Made by a program: the position numbers and the translations under genes. A stretch of 64,000 nucleotides of DNA from NCBI GenBank assembly GCA_023396255.1, contig JAEWWU010000013.1, positions 1 to 64,000 of the forward strand, given 5' to 3'. Of this stretch, positions 35,070 through 44,201 are shown in pieces. Positions within the stretch are counted from its first letter, which is position 1. Each line of letters opens with the position of its first letter. The notes under the pieces were generated by a model. The model searched no databases. It saw only the letters and a list, made by a program, of their open reading frames with translations, and was not told where the DNA came from. This DNA comes from Bacteroidota bacterium (lineage in GTDB: Bacteria > Bacteroidota > Bacteroidia > Bacteroidales > Porphyromonadaceae).

Positions 35070-36347
35070 ATGAATTTATTAGACAGAGACACGTGGCAAG
35101 AGATTGCACACACATTGGGAAGTAACCGAAAGCGCACCATTACAACCGCCTTTGGTATCTTTTGGGGCATCTTTGTGCTGGTAATTCTCCTCAGCGTGGG
35201 AGCCGGTGTGGAAAATGCTATGAAGAAAGAACTGCGAGGGGTCTCTACCAATATGGGATTTATCTCTGCATCGCCCACCACCCGCCCCTACAAAGGGTTC
35301 AAAGAAGGACGTATGTGGAGTATGAATATGGAAGATATAGCACGTATCCGCCAAAGCAACCCTTCCATAGAGCACTTAAGCCCCATCAATCAGCTCTCTT
35401 CCTACTACTCGGGGGGAGAACCTTTGGTCTACGGAACCAAAAAAACAAGCGGAAATATCATAGGAATAACTCCGGAATACAACAAGGTCATCAAGTATAA
35501 CGTGGAAGCAGGGCGACTGCTTACTGAGGCAGATGGAAAATACCGACGCTCGGTTTGTGTTATTGGCAAGAAGATCGCCATCGAGCTAATAGGAAACGAA
35601 CAAGAAGCCTTGGGCAAAGTAATCCGTGTGGCAGGCTCCTTTTGCACCGTTGTGGGGGTTGTCTCGGACATCAGTCAGAACGTAAATATCACAGGTAGAG
35701 CATCTCAAAGTGTCTTCCTGCCTTACGAGGTCGTAGATGCCCGAGAACCCAAGGCGGGACAGGTATATTATTTCTTCTTTACGGTACAAGCCGACCAAAC
35801 CGTAGCCCCTGTAATAAGAAACATCAAGAGTTATTTGAGCAATCGCTACAACCTCCATCCACAAGATGAGGGTGCCATACAGTCGCTCGATGTCTCTTCC
35901 ATATTCCAATTCTTCGAAATGCTTCTCCTGAGTGTCTACATTCTTATTTGGGTTGTGGGTGCCGGTACACTCGTCAGTGGCGTTGTGGGCATCAGCAACA
36001 TTATGCTCGTGACTGTACGGGAGAGAACTCGGGAGATTGGCATTCGCCGGGCTTTGGGCGGTAAACCCATCGACATCATTCAGCAGGTCTTACTCGAATC
36101 CGTCTCCATCACTCTGATAGCCGGTTTGCTGGGCATTATGCTGGGAAGCTGGATTATGGCTGCGGTAGATCTGGCTACAAGCAGCAGTGAAGGAGAGCTA
36201 TCGACAATGCTCTATCACCCCGTTATTTCGTTTGGTACCGCTCTAATGACTCTATTGGTCGTGATTGTTGGAGGATTGCTCGGCGGAGGATTGCCGGCAA
36301 CAAGGGCTATTAAGATCAAAGCCATAGAAGCCATAAGAGAAGAATAA
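35070..36347 (+). CDS. MacB-like ABC transporter permease (second)
   Basis: 425 residues, same layout as the first permease: N-terminal helix (TTAFGIFWGIFVLVILLSVGAGV), periplasmic core, and a C-terminal FtsX domain with GISNIMLVTVRERTREIGIRRALGG. The two permeases are clearly paralogous but far from identical, so they probably form one heterodimer energised by the single upstream ATPase. Starts 42 bases after the first permease and ends 40 bases before the adaptor. Confidence 0.9.
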   Translation: MNLLDRDTWQEIAHTLGSNRKRTITTAFGIFWGIFVLVILLSVGAGVENAMKKELRGVSTNMGFISASPTTRPYKGFKEGRMWSMNMEDIARIRQSNPSIEHLSPINQLSSYYSGGEPLVYGTKKTSGNIIGITPEYNKVIKYNVEAGRLLTEADGKYRRSVCVIGKKIAIELIGNEQEALGKVIRVAGSFCTVVGVVSDISQNVNITGRASQSVFLPYEVVDAREPKAGQVYYFFFTVQADQTVAPVIRNIKSYLSNRYNLHPQDEGAIQSLDVSSIFQFFEMLLLSVYILIWVVGAGTLVSGVVGISNIMLVTVRERTREIGIRRALGGKPIDIIQQVLLESVSITLIAGLLGIMLGSWIMAAVDLATSSSEGELSTMLYHPVISFGTALMTLLVVIVGGLLGGGLPATRAIKIKAIEAIREE

Positions 36348-36387
36348 AGCAAAAGAAAAATATAAACATTAAATAAAAGACAATAAA

Positions 36388-37491
36388 ATGAGGAAGTTTT
36401 TGAAGTATTCAGGTTGGGGCCTACTGGCTCTGCTGGTCGTAGTCACCTTTGTTTTCCTTTTCAAGAAATCGCAAAAGAAACCGGTTGAGTACAACATCCT
36501 AAGCGTTGAGCAAACAGAAGCCATAGAAAAGAAAACCATCATTACGGGAAGCATCGTACCTCGGGACGAAGTTTCTATTGTTCCCCAAATATCGGGCATT
36601 GTAGAAGAGATTTTTTGCAAACCGGGGCAGGAAGTGAAAGCCGGAGACGTTATTGCCCGTCTGTCGGTAGTGCCATCGGCTATGGAACTCAGCCAAGCAC
36701 AAGCCCGTTTGGAGCAGGCACAGATTGGTTTTGGCTATGCCAAAGACAAGTATAACCGAGACAGTGAGTTGTACCAAAAAGGAGTGGTACCGAAAGAAGA
36801 GTTCCAAACGTCGGAGCTCAACTACAACAAAGCCAAAAAAGAGGTAGAAGAGGCCTCTGATGCCCTCAGCATCGTACGTACCGGAGCAAGCCGCCACGGG
36901 AGCAAAAGTTCGTCTACGATGGTTCGTGCCACCGTGAGTGGCGTTATCCTGGACATCCCCGTACGTGTGGGGAACTCGGTCATCCAAGCCAACAGTTTTA
37001 ACGCCGGCACTACCATTGCCACCATTGCCAATATGCAGAACCTACTCTTCCGCGGTCAAATAGACGAGATAGAAGTAGGCAAGCTATACCAAAATATGCC
37101 GGTTAAAATCATTATCGGGGCCTTAAACCAACTACAACTCTCCGCCAAAATCGAATACATATCTCCCAAAGCCAAAACCGAGGGGGGAAGCAATCTTTTC
37201 GATGTAGAAGCTGCCATAGATCTCAACAAGGACAACCGCATCCGTGCCGGGATGAGTGCCAATGCCGAGGCCATTACCGAAGCTGCCTACAATGTGCTTT
37301 CGGTACCGGAAGCCGCCCTCGAATTTGCCTCGGACAGCGTATTTGTGTACAAAGTATTGGCGGAAAAACCCAAGCTGAATGTGCAACGCATCCCCGTTAC
37401 CATCGGAGTAAGCAACGGAGTAATGGTAGAAATAAAAAGCGGTCTCCGACTCAACGAAAAGGTTCGTGGCGGAGAAAAAATTCAAAAGTAA
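36388..37491 (+). CDS. MacA/HlyD-family periplasmic adaptor
   Basis: 367 residues with an N-terminal signal-anchor helix (YSGWGLLALLVVVTFVFLF). The two half-motifs of the lipoyl domain (QISGIVEEIFCKPGQEVKAGDVIARL and MVRATVSGVILDIPVRVGNSV) flank a helical hairpin (SQAQARLEQAQIGFGYAKD ... VEEASDALSIV), followed by beta-barrel and membrane-proximal domains. It bridges the MacB permeases to the outer-membrane channel. The gene lies 40 bases after the second permease and 47 before the TolC-like gene, completing a tripartite exporter. Confidence 0.92.
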   Translation: MRKFLKYSGWGLLALLVVVTFVFLFKKSQKKPVEYNILSVEQTEAIEKKTIITGSIVPRDEVSIVPQISGIVEEIFCKPGQEVKAGDVIARLSVVPSAMELSQAQARLEQAQIGFGYAKDKYNRDSELYQKGVVPKEEFQTSELNYNKAKKEVEEASDALSIVRTGASRHGSKSSSTMVRATVSGVILDIPVRVGNSVIQANSFNAGTTIATIANMQNLLFRGQIDEIEVGKLYQNMPVKIIIGALNQLQLSAKIEYISPKAKTEGGSNLFDVEAAIDLNKDNRIRAGMSANAEAITEAAYNVLSVPEAALEFASDSVFVYKVLAEKPKLNVQRIPVTIGVSNGVMVEIKSGLRLNEKVRGGEKIQK

Positions 37492-37538
37492 CCTCCTCCC
37501 AACCCAATGTTACAACCATAGCTAAAGAAAAATTGACT

Positions 37539-38924
37539 ATGAAACAGTCCTTTGTCTCTCTTATCTCGCGACGAACCTGCCTATTGGGAGCAACCGCTCT
37601 GCTTCTCTCTTGGGGAAGTGCCTTGGCACAAACTCCTCGGGAAGAAAATCGCTCCCCTCTTTCCCTTGAAGAGTGCATACGTCTGGCACACCAACAAAGC
37701 TTGGTGATGCAACAAGCACAAATAGAACAGACCACCCAGTCCATCGCAGCCGAAAGAGCCCGCAACCAATACCTACCCCAAATAAGTGCTTCCATAGGAC
37801 AGAGTATCGACTTGGGACGCTCGGCGGACAAAAACGGAATAATGCAAGACCGCTCCGCCACCGCCACCGGTATGGGCGTATCGGCATCTATGGAGCTCTT
37901 TTCCGGACTCAGACGCCCGGCACAAGTTCGGGCAGCCGAGCTTAATTTGCAGGCAGCCACTTTGCGTCTCCAAAAAGCACAACAAGAAATTTCCCTTGCC
38001 GTAGCACAATACTTCTACAATCTGCTCTACCAACAAGAATTGGAACGAGTTGCCCGCCAGCAAGTTTCTCTCACCGGTCAGCTGATCAACAAGGCGCAAG
38101 CTATGGTGGGTAGCGGCAAATGGTCTCAAGCTCAACTCTCCGAATTGGAAACCCAATGGGCACACGAAAAACTTAATCTGAAAGAAACAGAAAACAAAAC
38201 CCAGTTGGCCCGGTTCGATCTGATGCAACTGCTCAACCTCCCCGCCAACCATCCGCCTCTCTCAATAGAAGCCCCCAACGTGACCGATATGTTGCTCTCG
38301 GCTCGTGGCAAACTTACGGCCCAAACGGACGCTTCGGAAAAAGCGGTAGCCCTTCATCCGGCAATTCGTGCCGCTGCCTTGCAAACGGAAAGTGCTCGGC
38401 AAGAAATCAACATAGCCCGTTCCGGATATATGCCCTCGGTAACCCTGAGTGCCGGGTACAACAACTCCTACTTCTATCAGTTGGACAAAGAGTATCGTCT
38501 GCTCAATATCCCGTTTGGGGATCAGCTTAAGAATAATGGTCGATACTCTGTTTCTCTTTCGGTTAGTATCCCTATTTTCAGCCGATTTGAAACCCGCAAC
38601 GCCGTGCGCTCGGCACAACAGAGGGTACTGCTCTCTCAACTGGACGAACAGCAAGCTCAACGCACCATAAGCCGAGAAATTCGCTTGGCTCTGCTCAATG
38701 CACAAGCTGCAGAAAGCAAAATAGAAGTGGCACAAACTGCGGTCAAACAAGCCTCCGAAGCCCTTCAATTTGCCCAAAGCGGAATGGAAGCCGGGCGCAT
38801 TTCCACCTATGACTTTGCCCAGGCCAAGAGCAAACTCTACACGGCTCAGGTCGAAGAGCTACAAGCTTTGTACGACTTTATTTACAAATCTCTCGTGTTG
38901 GATTTTTATACAACCCAACCATAA
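37539..38924 (+). CDS. TolC-family outer-membrane efflux channel
   Basis: 461 residues with a signal peptide (MKQSFVSLISRRTCLL ... SALAQ) and two OEP repeats, each rich in heptad helices (NQYLPQISASIGQSIDLGRS, SARQEINIARSGYMPSVTLSAGYNNSYF and QAQRTISREIRLALLNAQAAE). The trimer forms a barrel plus a periplasmic tunnel. The frame also begins at a TTG six bases upstream; the ATG at 37539 starts the signal peptide. Last gene of the efflux operon. Confidence 0.92.
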   Translation: MKQSFVSLISRRTCLLGATALLLSWGSALAQTPREENRSPLSLEECIRLAHQQSLVMQQAQIEQTTQSIAAERARNQYLPQISASIGQSIDLGRSADKNGIMQDRSATATGMGVSASMELFSGLRRPAQVRAAELNLQAATLRLQKAQQEISLAVAQYFYNLLYQQELERVARQQVSLTGQLINKAQAMVGSGKWSQAQLSELETQWAHEKLNLKETENKTQLARFDLMQLLNLPANHPPLSIEAPNVTDMLLSARGKLTAQTDASEKAVALHPAIRAAALQTESARQEINIARSGYMPSVTLSAGYNNSYFYQLDKEYRLLNIPFGDQLKNNGRYSVSLSVSIPIFSRFETRNAVRSAQQRVLLSQLDEQQAQRTISREIRLALLNAQAAESKIEVAQTAVKQASEALQFAQSGMEAGRISTYDFAQAKSKLYTAQVEELQALYDFIYKSLVLDFYTTQP

Positions 38925-38955
38925 GACAAACAAACTTTTTCTGTGATTTTGAGCG

Positions 38956-38997
38956 AAAGGGGAATGGAGCATTCTTGTTCTGTTCTCCTTTTTTTGT
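38956..38997 (+). terminator. Weak terminator after the efflux operon
   Basis: GGGGAATGGAG ... TTCTCC with a following run of seven T. The stem is imperfect; the T-run is the stronger signal. It lies between convergent genes. Confidence 0.4.
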
Positions 38998-39013
38998 TAT
39001 CTGTTGCCTCCCC

Positions 39014-40258
39014 TTAGAGGAGAGTTTGGCAACGCTCCGCCACCAGCAAAAGGCGATTGCCTCTACTATCCGTTGTTGCAAAAAGGGTATACGTATCACT
39101 CTCTCCTGTTCCCAACTGCTTTTTAAGCTCCTCGGCTCGAAGGGGAAAGTTTCGCACGGAGATGGATAGGTGAGGATATTGGTTTTTGAGAAGGGCAAGT
39201 TGTTTTTTCTTGTACGGAAACACCTCCAACAGACGGTAACATTTACCGGGGAAAGACTCCACCACCCGTTCACCCGTAAACAAGTGACTGTTGTGTGCCA
39301 ATGCTCGTACCCCGAAACGTTCACCCAGAAGAGCAAAAGCTCCGCTCTTCATTGCGGCAGCGTGGGGCAGAAAGAGATAATTTCCCGGTTCAGAAGCCAC
39401 GGCTTCCGAACTGCAAGAGAGTGCCTCCGACCAAACAAAACTCCAACCCTGCTCTGCATTGCCCTCCATATCGGTTTGCAGGGCATATATCCGGCAATCT
39501 TCTGCCGAAGTCACCTCCGCCGAGCAATTTCCGTAAATCAAAATTTCTTTTAATTCATCGTGATGCGCCACTATATGCACTTCGCTCACCCAAGGCAAAC
39601 GCCTCAAAATTTCGGTGATGTCTGCCATCGGGCTGAGCTTTATGAGAATCTTGCCTCCATAACGAAGCTGTTGTAACCGACCGGCTACTTCCAAAGGAGA
39701 GGGCATTGTCTGCTCCAAAGAGTAAAGTCTTTGTCCCCCCTCTCCCCGACGAGCCGGATCGGCATAAATAAGGGAACAGTACTCCTGTTGCACCAAACGG
39801 GGTAATTGCAACAAAGAGTCTCCCTCCATATAAGTAATGGACAAGTGAATTTCTTCGGGGAGCAACTTGGCTCCATTATAATTCGCAGCTTGCACGCATC
39901 GGGGGGATAAATCGTGATAAACGCCCTTACTTGCCACCTGCATCAGGGCAAAGAAATCGACTGCCAAGCCTCCCGTAAGATCCGCCACATTGTCGGCGGG
40001 GGCCACAAACCTTTTTTTATAATATGCTGTGGCTTGAGAAGAGGCTTGTTCCAAATTGATTCGCTCCGGTACGTAGCATTCACGTTGGGAAAAGAGGGGT
40101 AATTTCTTCTTGATTTTGGAGGTCAGCTGCAATTGCAATGCCACAGCACTGCGTAGAGGTTGGGGAATATCGTTGCTCCCCAAAAGGATTCTCTGGGGAT
40201 CGTGGTCGGCGTAACGTTTGCTCCAAGCCATTATTTCCTCTATCTCGCGGTGCATCAT
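39014..40258 (-). CDS. THUMP-like domain SAM methyltransferase
   Basis: 414 residues (ATG 40258 or 40255). The central Rossmann methyltransferase has VADLTGGLAVDFFAL as the SAM loop and CSLIYADPARRGEGGQRLY as motif IV (ADPAR). The C-terminal segment (about 310-414), with SHLFTGERVVESFPGKCYRLLEVFPYKKKQL, matches the THUMP-like domain found fused to such methyltransferases in Bacteroidota. THUMP partners bind RNA, so tRNA or rRNA is a likely substrate (inference). It begins 14 bases after pabA, so they are cotranscribed without an obvious functional tie. Confidence 0.85.
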   Translation of the reverse strand: MMHREIEEIMAWSKRYADHDPQRILLGSNDIPQPLRSAVALQLQLTSKIKKKLPLFSQRECYVPERINLEQASSQATAYYKKRFVAPADNVADLTGGLAVDFFALMQVASKGVYHDLSPRCVQAANYNGAKLLPEEIHLSITYMEGDSLLQLPRLVQQEYCSLIYADPARRGEGGQRLYSLEQTMPSPLEVAGRLQQLRYGGKILIKLSPMADITEILRRLPWVSEVHIVAHHDELKEILIYGNCSAEVTSAEDCRIYALQTDMEGNAEQGWSFVWSEALSCSSEAVASEPGNYLFLPHAAAMKSGAFALLGERFGVRALAHNSHLFTGERVVESFPGKCYRLLEVFPYKKKQLALLKNQYPHLSISVRNFPLRAEELKKQLGTGESDTYTLFATTDSRGNRLLLVAERCQTLL

Positions 40259-40272
40259 AAAGCAAAAAGGAT

Positions 40273-40863
40273 TCAAATCGTTTCTAACCAAGCGTACAAC
40301 AGCTCTTTTCCTTTGGGGGTGAGGATGCTTTCAGGATGAAACTGCACCCCATAATAGGGCAATGAGGAGTGGTGCAAAGCCATCACCGTTCCCTCTTGAG
40401 GATCAATGGCATCTACGACGACCTCGCCAGAGTAATTGGACGGAGTACGTACCGCCCAGCTATGGTACCGCCCCACCGGAGTAAGCGAATGGCTCTGCTG
40501 TCCTAAGGCCGGTACATTGTGCAACCATTCGATGGTGGTCTGCTCTCCGTGAGCCGGCTGCTCCATTCGGTAAAGTTCCAACCCATACAAAGTGCCTATC
40601 TGCTGGTGCCCCATACAGACACCCAAAACGGGTAGAGGATGGACAGAAGAAGCATTGAAACGCAAAAGTTGTATGGAGAGCGGATAATCCGTAACCTCAC
40701 CCGGACCCGGAGACAAGACAACGGCATCGAAGTCGGACAGAGAAACCGAATCCAGCAATTCGCAATCCACAACCCGACACTCGATTTGTGAAGCTGTGGA
40801 AAAAATTTGGATCAAATTATACACAAAAGAGTCGTGGTGGTTAACGACTAATAACTGTTTCAT
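40273..40863 (-). CDS. pabA: Class I glutamine amidotransferase, PabA/TrpG type
   Basis: 196 residues, the normal length of the stand-alone glutaminase that feeds ammonia to PabB or TrpE. Motifs: LVVNHHDSFVYNL at the N-terminus, DAVVLSPGPGEVTDYP (oxyanion region), nucleophile Cys in VLGVCMGHQQIG, and His/Glu of the triad in GVQFHPESILT. No trp gene is seen in this window, but pabB and pabC are, so PabA is preferred; a dual role is possible. The chosen ATG (40863) is 9 bases downstream of a TATCTTTG box. The frame runs upstream into repeat copy D and that part is not coding. Confidence 0.88.
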   Translation of the reverse strand: MKQLLVVNHHDSFVYNLIQIFSTASQIECRVVDCELLDSVSLSDFDAVVLSPGPGEVTDYPLSIQLLRFNASSVHPLPVLGVCMGHQQIGTLYGLELYRMEQPAHGEQTTIEWLHNVPALGQQSHSLTPVGRYHSWAVRTPSNYSGEVVVDAIDPQEGTVMALHHSSLPYYGVQFHPESILTPKGKELLYAWLETI

Positions 40864-40871
40864 AGCAACAC

Positions 40872-40902
40872 CAAAGATAGAACAGAAAAGAGGTTCGCAC
40901 AA
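40872..40902 (-). promoter_or_regulatory. Promoter TTGT-N19-TATCTTTG for pabA
   Basis: -7 TATCTTTG and a TTG -33 element at canonical distance on the minus strand. The leader would be only a few bases long, i.e. nearly leaderless, which is unusual. Confidence 0.55.
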
Positions 40903-41028
40903 CAAAGCTCCATTCTCAAAAAGGTCTTTGCCACAAATCCTCCATCCACTGCCACCTCTCTTACCACAACTCACACCCTTTCTCCGCTCCGATAACAAAT
41001 AGAAACTTTTCCGTACAAAAGCCACCAC

Positions 41029-41203
41029 CACGGCTTGCCTCCTCCTTCTATGAAAAAAGACACAAAGGGGAGGCAAAATATCGCCTCCCCGATCTATTCT
41101 CCAATTGGTTCCTTAAAAATGCCGAATTATTCCCTGTTTTTAGGTGATTCTGAGGGAATTGATTTTCGATGATTCCACACAAACTTATCTTCCGTTCAAG
41201 ATA
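41029..41203 (+). repeat. Dispersed element, long copy D (left of the barrel gene)
   Basis: About 175 bases similar to copy E along their whole length: CACGGCTTGCCTCC, CTATGAAAAAAGACACAAAG, a GGGGAGGC...GCCTCCCC hairpin, AATTGGTTCCTTAAAAATGC, GAGGGAATTGATTTTCGAT and a CTTCCGTTCAAGATATTT tail. It sits between pabA and the end of the barrel gene, in direct orientation to copy E. Confidence 0.85.
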
Positions 41204-41207
41204 TTTA

Positions 41208-43460
41208 TCACAAGTCCCCCGTCTTTTCGGGAATAGCGAGCTTGGGATTTTTCCGAAATGTCCAAGAAATAAGAAGCCAGGGACGTAAACTCTCACTTTG
41301 GAAAAATGTTTGCTGGTGGCTCATATACGCCGGCTGATTGATTTCCGTCACACTGCTCCGTATTCCCCAAAAGTAGGGTAATCCGAGAGAGAGGTAAAGT
41401 TGCTCATTTGCCTGCCAAGCAATTTGCACGTGAGACTCCACGGGATTCTTGAAATAGGTTTGGCTTATGGATGTATAACTACGATTGCGCCACGACAAGG
41501 AAGAGTATACAAAGAAGTCTCCGAAATCCCACCGGAAATGCCCCCTCACTCCATAAGAACCTTTTGGGCTTTGCCCATTGAAAACCTCTGATGTATAGCT
41601 GGCCGTGGTAGATATTTGCAGGTTATCTCCGGTGTAGCTTATTCCAATTCCCCCATTTGTCCTTGCGTAGGTTCCATTATTGCGATACGACTTTATCTGA
41701 TAATCCCCCTCGCGACGTACATACGGTTCTATCATCCGACTATAACGACTATGATTGCCAAAAAGCCATAGACGACAATCTCTCAAGGAATAATTGTAAT
41801 TCAAATCGAACTGATGAATCTGCATAGGAACAAGGAACGGATTTCCCTCTTCTCTAAACCAAGGATTGGTAGACAAGTTGAATGACACAAGATTGCGACT
41901 CTCGGGCAATCTGTTGGTGAGGTAGTAGCTCCCCCTCAACGACTGAGCATTGGGCAAACGAAGGGACAAACTGACCGCGGCGCGTGGTCTCCAGTAGGAA
42001 TGATTTTTATCAACAGTCTTAACGGCCAAACCTTGCAATCCGAAAGACACCATATAGTACAACTGCTTCCACTGATTGCTATAGGTTGCGTGCGTATAAT
42101 TGCTTCCAAGCCCTACATAGGATGTCAACAGAGACGGTAAACTTCGGTTGGTTATTTTGTCCCAAGTATATTCCAAATTATTCCCAACAGCTATTGAACC
42201 GAAGGGTTGCTCTCCTGAGTCATAATCCACAGACAGGGCGTACTGATTGCGAAGTGTTGCCAAATCTACCAAGCTGGTAATTTGATTATCACCGTAAAGC
42301 TCCAAATAGTCTTGATTTAGATCATATTTCCCCCTATTGTACTTGAACCAAGAGGTGAGTGTACTTTTGTCACCGAACGTATGTTCGTGGAACAGGGAGG
42401 CCAACAGACCTCCGTCAATTGTTCTTTTTCTACCGGATGTAGTAAGCGAAGATGTTTTTTCGAGGGCAACGTATGTACCTCCAAATTCATCATCCGTGCG
42501 AGAACGGTTGTCTCTTATTTTTAATATGGCCGAAACATAATCCGATGGAGCGGGAAGCCATTTAACCAGTAGGTGCCCATCAATTCCCTTAGATCTGGAA
42601 ACCGATTCTCCGGAAAGCTCTTTTCTCCGTTGCTCCATTTGCTCCATCGATTTATAACGAACACGGTCGTTTACGAGATAATCGGCAAAAAAACTTCCCG
42701 CAATCGCAAAAACTTTCTTTCCGAATTCAAAATTGGCTCCACCAAACCCCTCTCTCGGTGGTATATCGTGCCTTGTCCTAACGTCTACAAATGAATAAAG
42801 GGGGATATTTTCCCGAAGCCGAATATTGACAATCTTTGTCACTCCCATCTGTAAATAACGAGCACTTACTACCTCTGATACCTCCACCAACTCGATGTTT
42901 TCGGGATGTATCGGCTGAACTCCCGAATTTACAAGATGACCATCAACCAAAATAAGCGGAGACTCTCCACTGCGCATCTTGATACTCTGCGACGATATAT
43001 CGACTTGCAACAGAGGGATTTCGGAAAGAGCTCTAAATGGGTTCCCGGAAGACTTTGCCTTTTTCGATAACCGAAAAACTTCTCCGGTTGCGGTTACTCT
43101 GGGTCTCGATTTTCCCACCACAGAAACTTCGTCCAAGGCGATTGTTGGCCCTTCCAACACAACATTGAGAACGCTGTCCGTCGAAAAGAACTGCTCTATT
43201 TGGAATGTTTCATAGTGTGCATTCGCCAATTGTATGTTGTACCGCCCGGCCTTAGGAAGAGAGAGCACATACTCTTGTGTCTTAATTATCGAAAACTGCA
43301 CAATGGAATCTCCCTCTTGAACAAGCAACTCCGCACTCTCTATGGGATGATGATCATAAGTGGCGATACTCAGACGCAGATTGATTTGCCCAAAAAGAAA
43401 CTGGCTCTTAAGCAGGAGCAAAAGAAAAACCCCGATAAATAGACCGCTGTTGAATCGCAT
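41208..43460 (-). CDS. Outer-membrane beta-barrel protein with N-terminal Ig-like domain
   Basis: 750 residues. A signal peptide (FLLLLLKSQFLFGQ) is followed by a CNA-B/carboxypeptidase-regulatory-like domain (LRLSIATYDHHPIESAELLVQEGD, about residues 28-105), a short plug-like segment (IALDEVSVVGKSRPRVTATGE ... ILVDGHLVNSGVQPIHPENI), and a long barrel with many aromatic beta strands. It fits the OMP_b-brl_3 / TonB-like group of Bacteroidota; the ligand is unknown. The C-terminus (RPWLLISWTFRKNPKLAIPEKTGDL) lacks a terminal Phe, as often in this group. It is the only gene between direct repeats D and E and may move or be lost as a unit. Confidence 0.82.
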   Translation of the reverse strand: MRFNSGLFIGVFLLLLLKSQFLFGQINLRLSIATYDHHPIESAELLVQEGDSIVQFSIIKTQEYVLSLPKAGRYNIQLANAHYETFQIEQFFSTDSVLNVVLEGPTIALDEVSVVGKSRPRVTATGEVFRLSKKAKSSGNPFRALSEIPLLQVDISSQSIKMRSGESPLILVDGHLVNSGVQPIHPENIELVEVSEVVSARYLQMGVTKIVNIRLRENIPLYSFVDVRTRHDIPPREGFGGANFEFGKKVFAIAGSFFADYLVNDRVRYKSMEQMEQRRKELSGESVSRSKGIDGHLLVKWLPAPSDYVSAILKIRDNRSRTDDEFGGTYVALEKTSSLTTSGRKRTIDGGLLASLFHEHTFGDKSTLTSWFKYNRGKYDLNQDYLELYGDNQITSLVDLATLRNQYALSVDYDSGEQPFGSIAVGNNLEYTWDKITNRSLPSLLTSYVGLGSNYTHATYSNQWKQLYYMVSFGLQGLAVKTVDKNHSYWRPRAAVSLSLRLPNAQSLRGSYYLTNRLPESRNLVSFNLSTNPWFREEGNPFLVPMQIHQFDLNYNYSLRDCRLWLFGNHSRYSRMIEPYVRREGDYQIKSYRNNGTYARTNGGIGISYTGDNLQISTTASYTSEVFNGQSPKGSYGVRGHFRWDFGDFFVYSSLSWRNRSYTSISQTYFKNPVESHVQIAWQANEQLYLSLGLPYFWGIRSSVTEINQPAYMSHQQTFFQSESLRPWLLISWTFRKNPKLAIPEKTGDL

Positions 43461-43571
43461 ATATTATTTTCTTTTCATTAGATAGGTTTTAAGCCGTGTC
43501 GATTCCACTTGAACAAACAATAGGGATGAGTTATTCACACAAACTTGTTCACCTTATTATTTAACTCCATA

Positions 43572-43579
43572 CAAATGTA
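43572..43579 (-). promoter_or_regulatory. -7 box TACATTTG, possible promoter of the barrel gene
   Basis: Perfect TAnnTTTG on the minus strand with a leader of about 105 bases before the ATG. No -33 TTTG at the right distance, so this is tentative. Confidence 0.35.
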
Positions 43580-43792
43580 TGAATTTTTTTTAATAAATGA
43601 TCCTCCAACAAATAAGCATACAGAATAGGTTTGTTATACATCCCCCTCAAAAATTCCCGAAACTCCAAGCACTCCGACAGAAATAAGGTAATTTTAAGCT
43701 TGACAGTTGAACTTTCCCTTCCCAACATTCCCACATCTCAGTTCCTCCCTTTCTCCGCCTCAGCCTCAAAACAGCCGCCATCCCTCAATAAG

Positions 43793-43985
43793 TCCCTATC
43801 ACGGCTCGCCTCCTCTTTCTATGAAAGAAGACACAAAGGAGAGGCGAAACATCACCTCTCCGATCTATCCTCCAATTAGTTCCCTGAAAATGCCGAATTA
43901 GTTCCCTACTTTCGAGTGATTCTGAGGGAATTGATTTTCGATAATTCCCTACAAACTTTTCTTCCGTCCAAGATATTTTTGCCCT
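43793..43985 (+). repeat. Dispersed element, long copy E (right of the barrel gene)
   Basis: About 190 bases. Contains the GGAGAGGC...CACCTCTCC hairpin, two tandem AATTAGTTCCCT bricks 22 bases apart (43874 and 43896), GAGGGAATTGATTTTCGATAA, TTCCCTACAAACTTTTC and the tail CCGTCCAAGATATTTTT. Near-homologous to copy D over its whole length. Confidence 0.9.
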
Positions 43986-44115
43986 CATTCGTACGATCTG
44001 CAAGTTTTTCAGATTTGAGCAAAAGTGCCAGAAGCACAATCCCCTTGACTAAAAAGAAAACGTTGTCCACAGATGGGAAACAGTTTCTCGAAAAATCTTT
44101 CCACCGACATCGGAT

Positions 44116-44155
44116 AAAAAAAAGAGGATACCTCCTCCGTAGGAAGCATCCTCCT
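44116..44155 (-). terminator. Terminator after the MliC-like gene
   Basis: On the minus strand GAGGATGCTTCC ... GGTATCCTC followed by seven T. It lies about 45 bases after the stop of the lipoprotein gene. Confidence 0.65.
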
Positions 44156-44201
44156 TATTTTCTCACCCCATCCTTATAGACGAGGCACGAAGTGAATCAT
44201 A

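Larger units (their letters stand above)
43461..44201. other. Intergenic region upstream of the barrel gene
   Basis: About 740 bases with the barrel gene's possible promoter, copy E of the repeat, and the terminator of the MliC-like gene. The frames visible inside copy E repeat the same peptide in several copies of the element and are by-products of the repeat, not genes. Confidence 0.7.

Noticed and set aside
41048..41296. 82-codon leftward frame across the end of the barrel gene
   Set aside because: Lies in repeat copy D and the barrel gene's 3' end; reads antisense-frame repeat sequence.
43785..44039. 84-codon leftward frame, and similar ones at 58535-58747 and 49454-49678
   Set aside because: They share EEKFVGNYRK-like peptides only because they read through copies of the dispersed repeat; no start, promoter or conservation as a protein.
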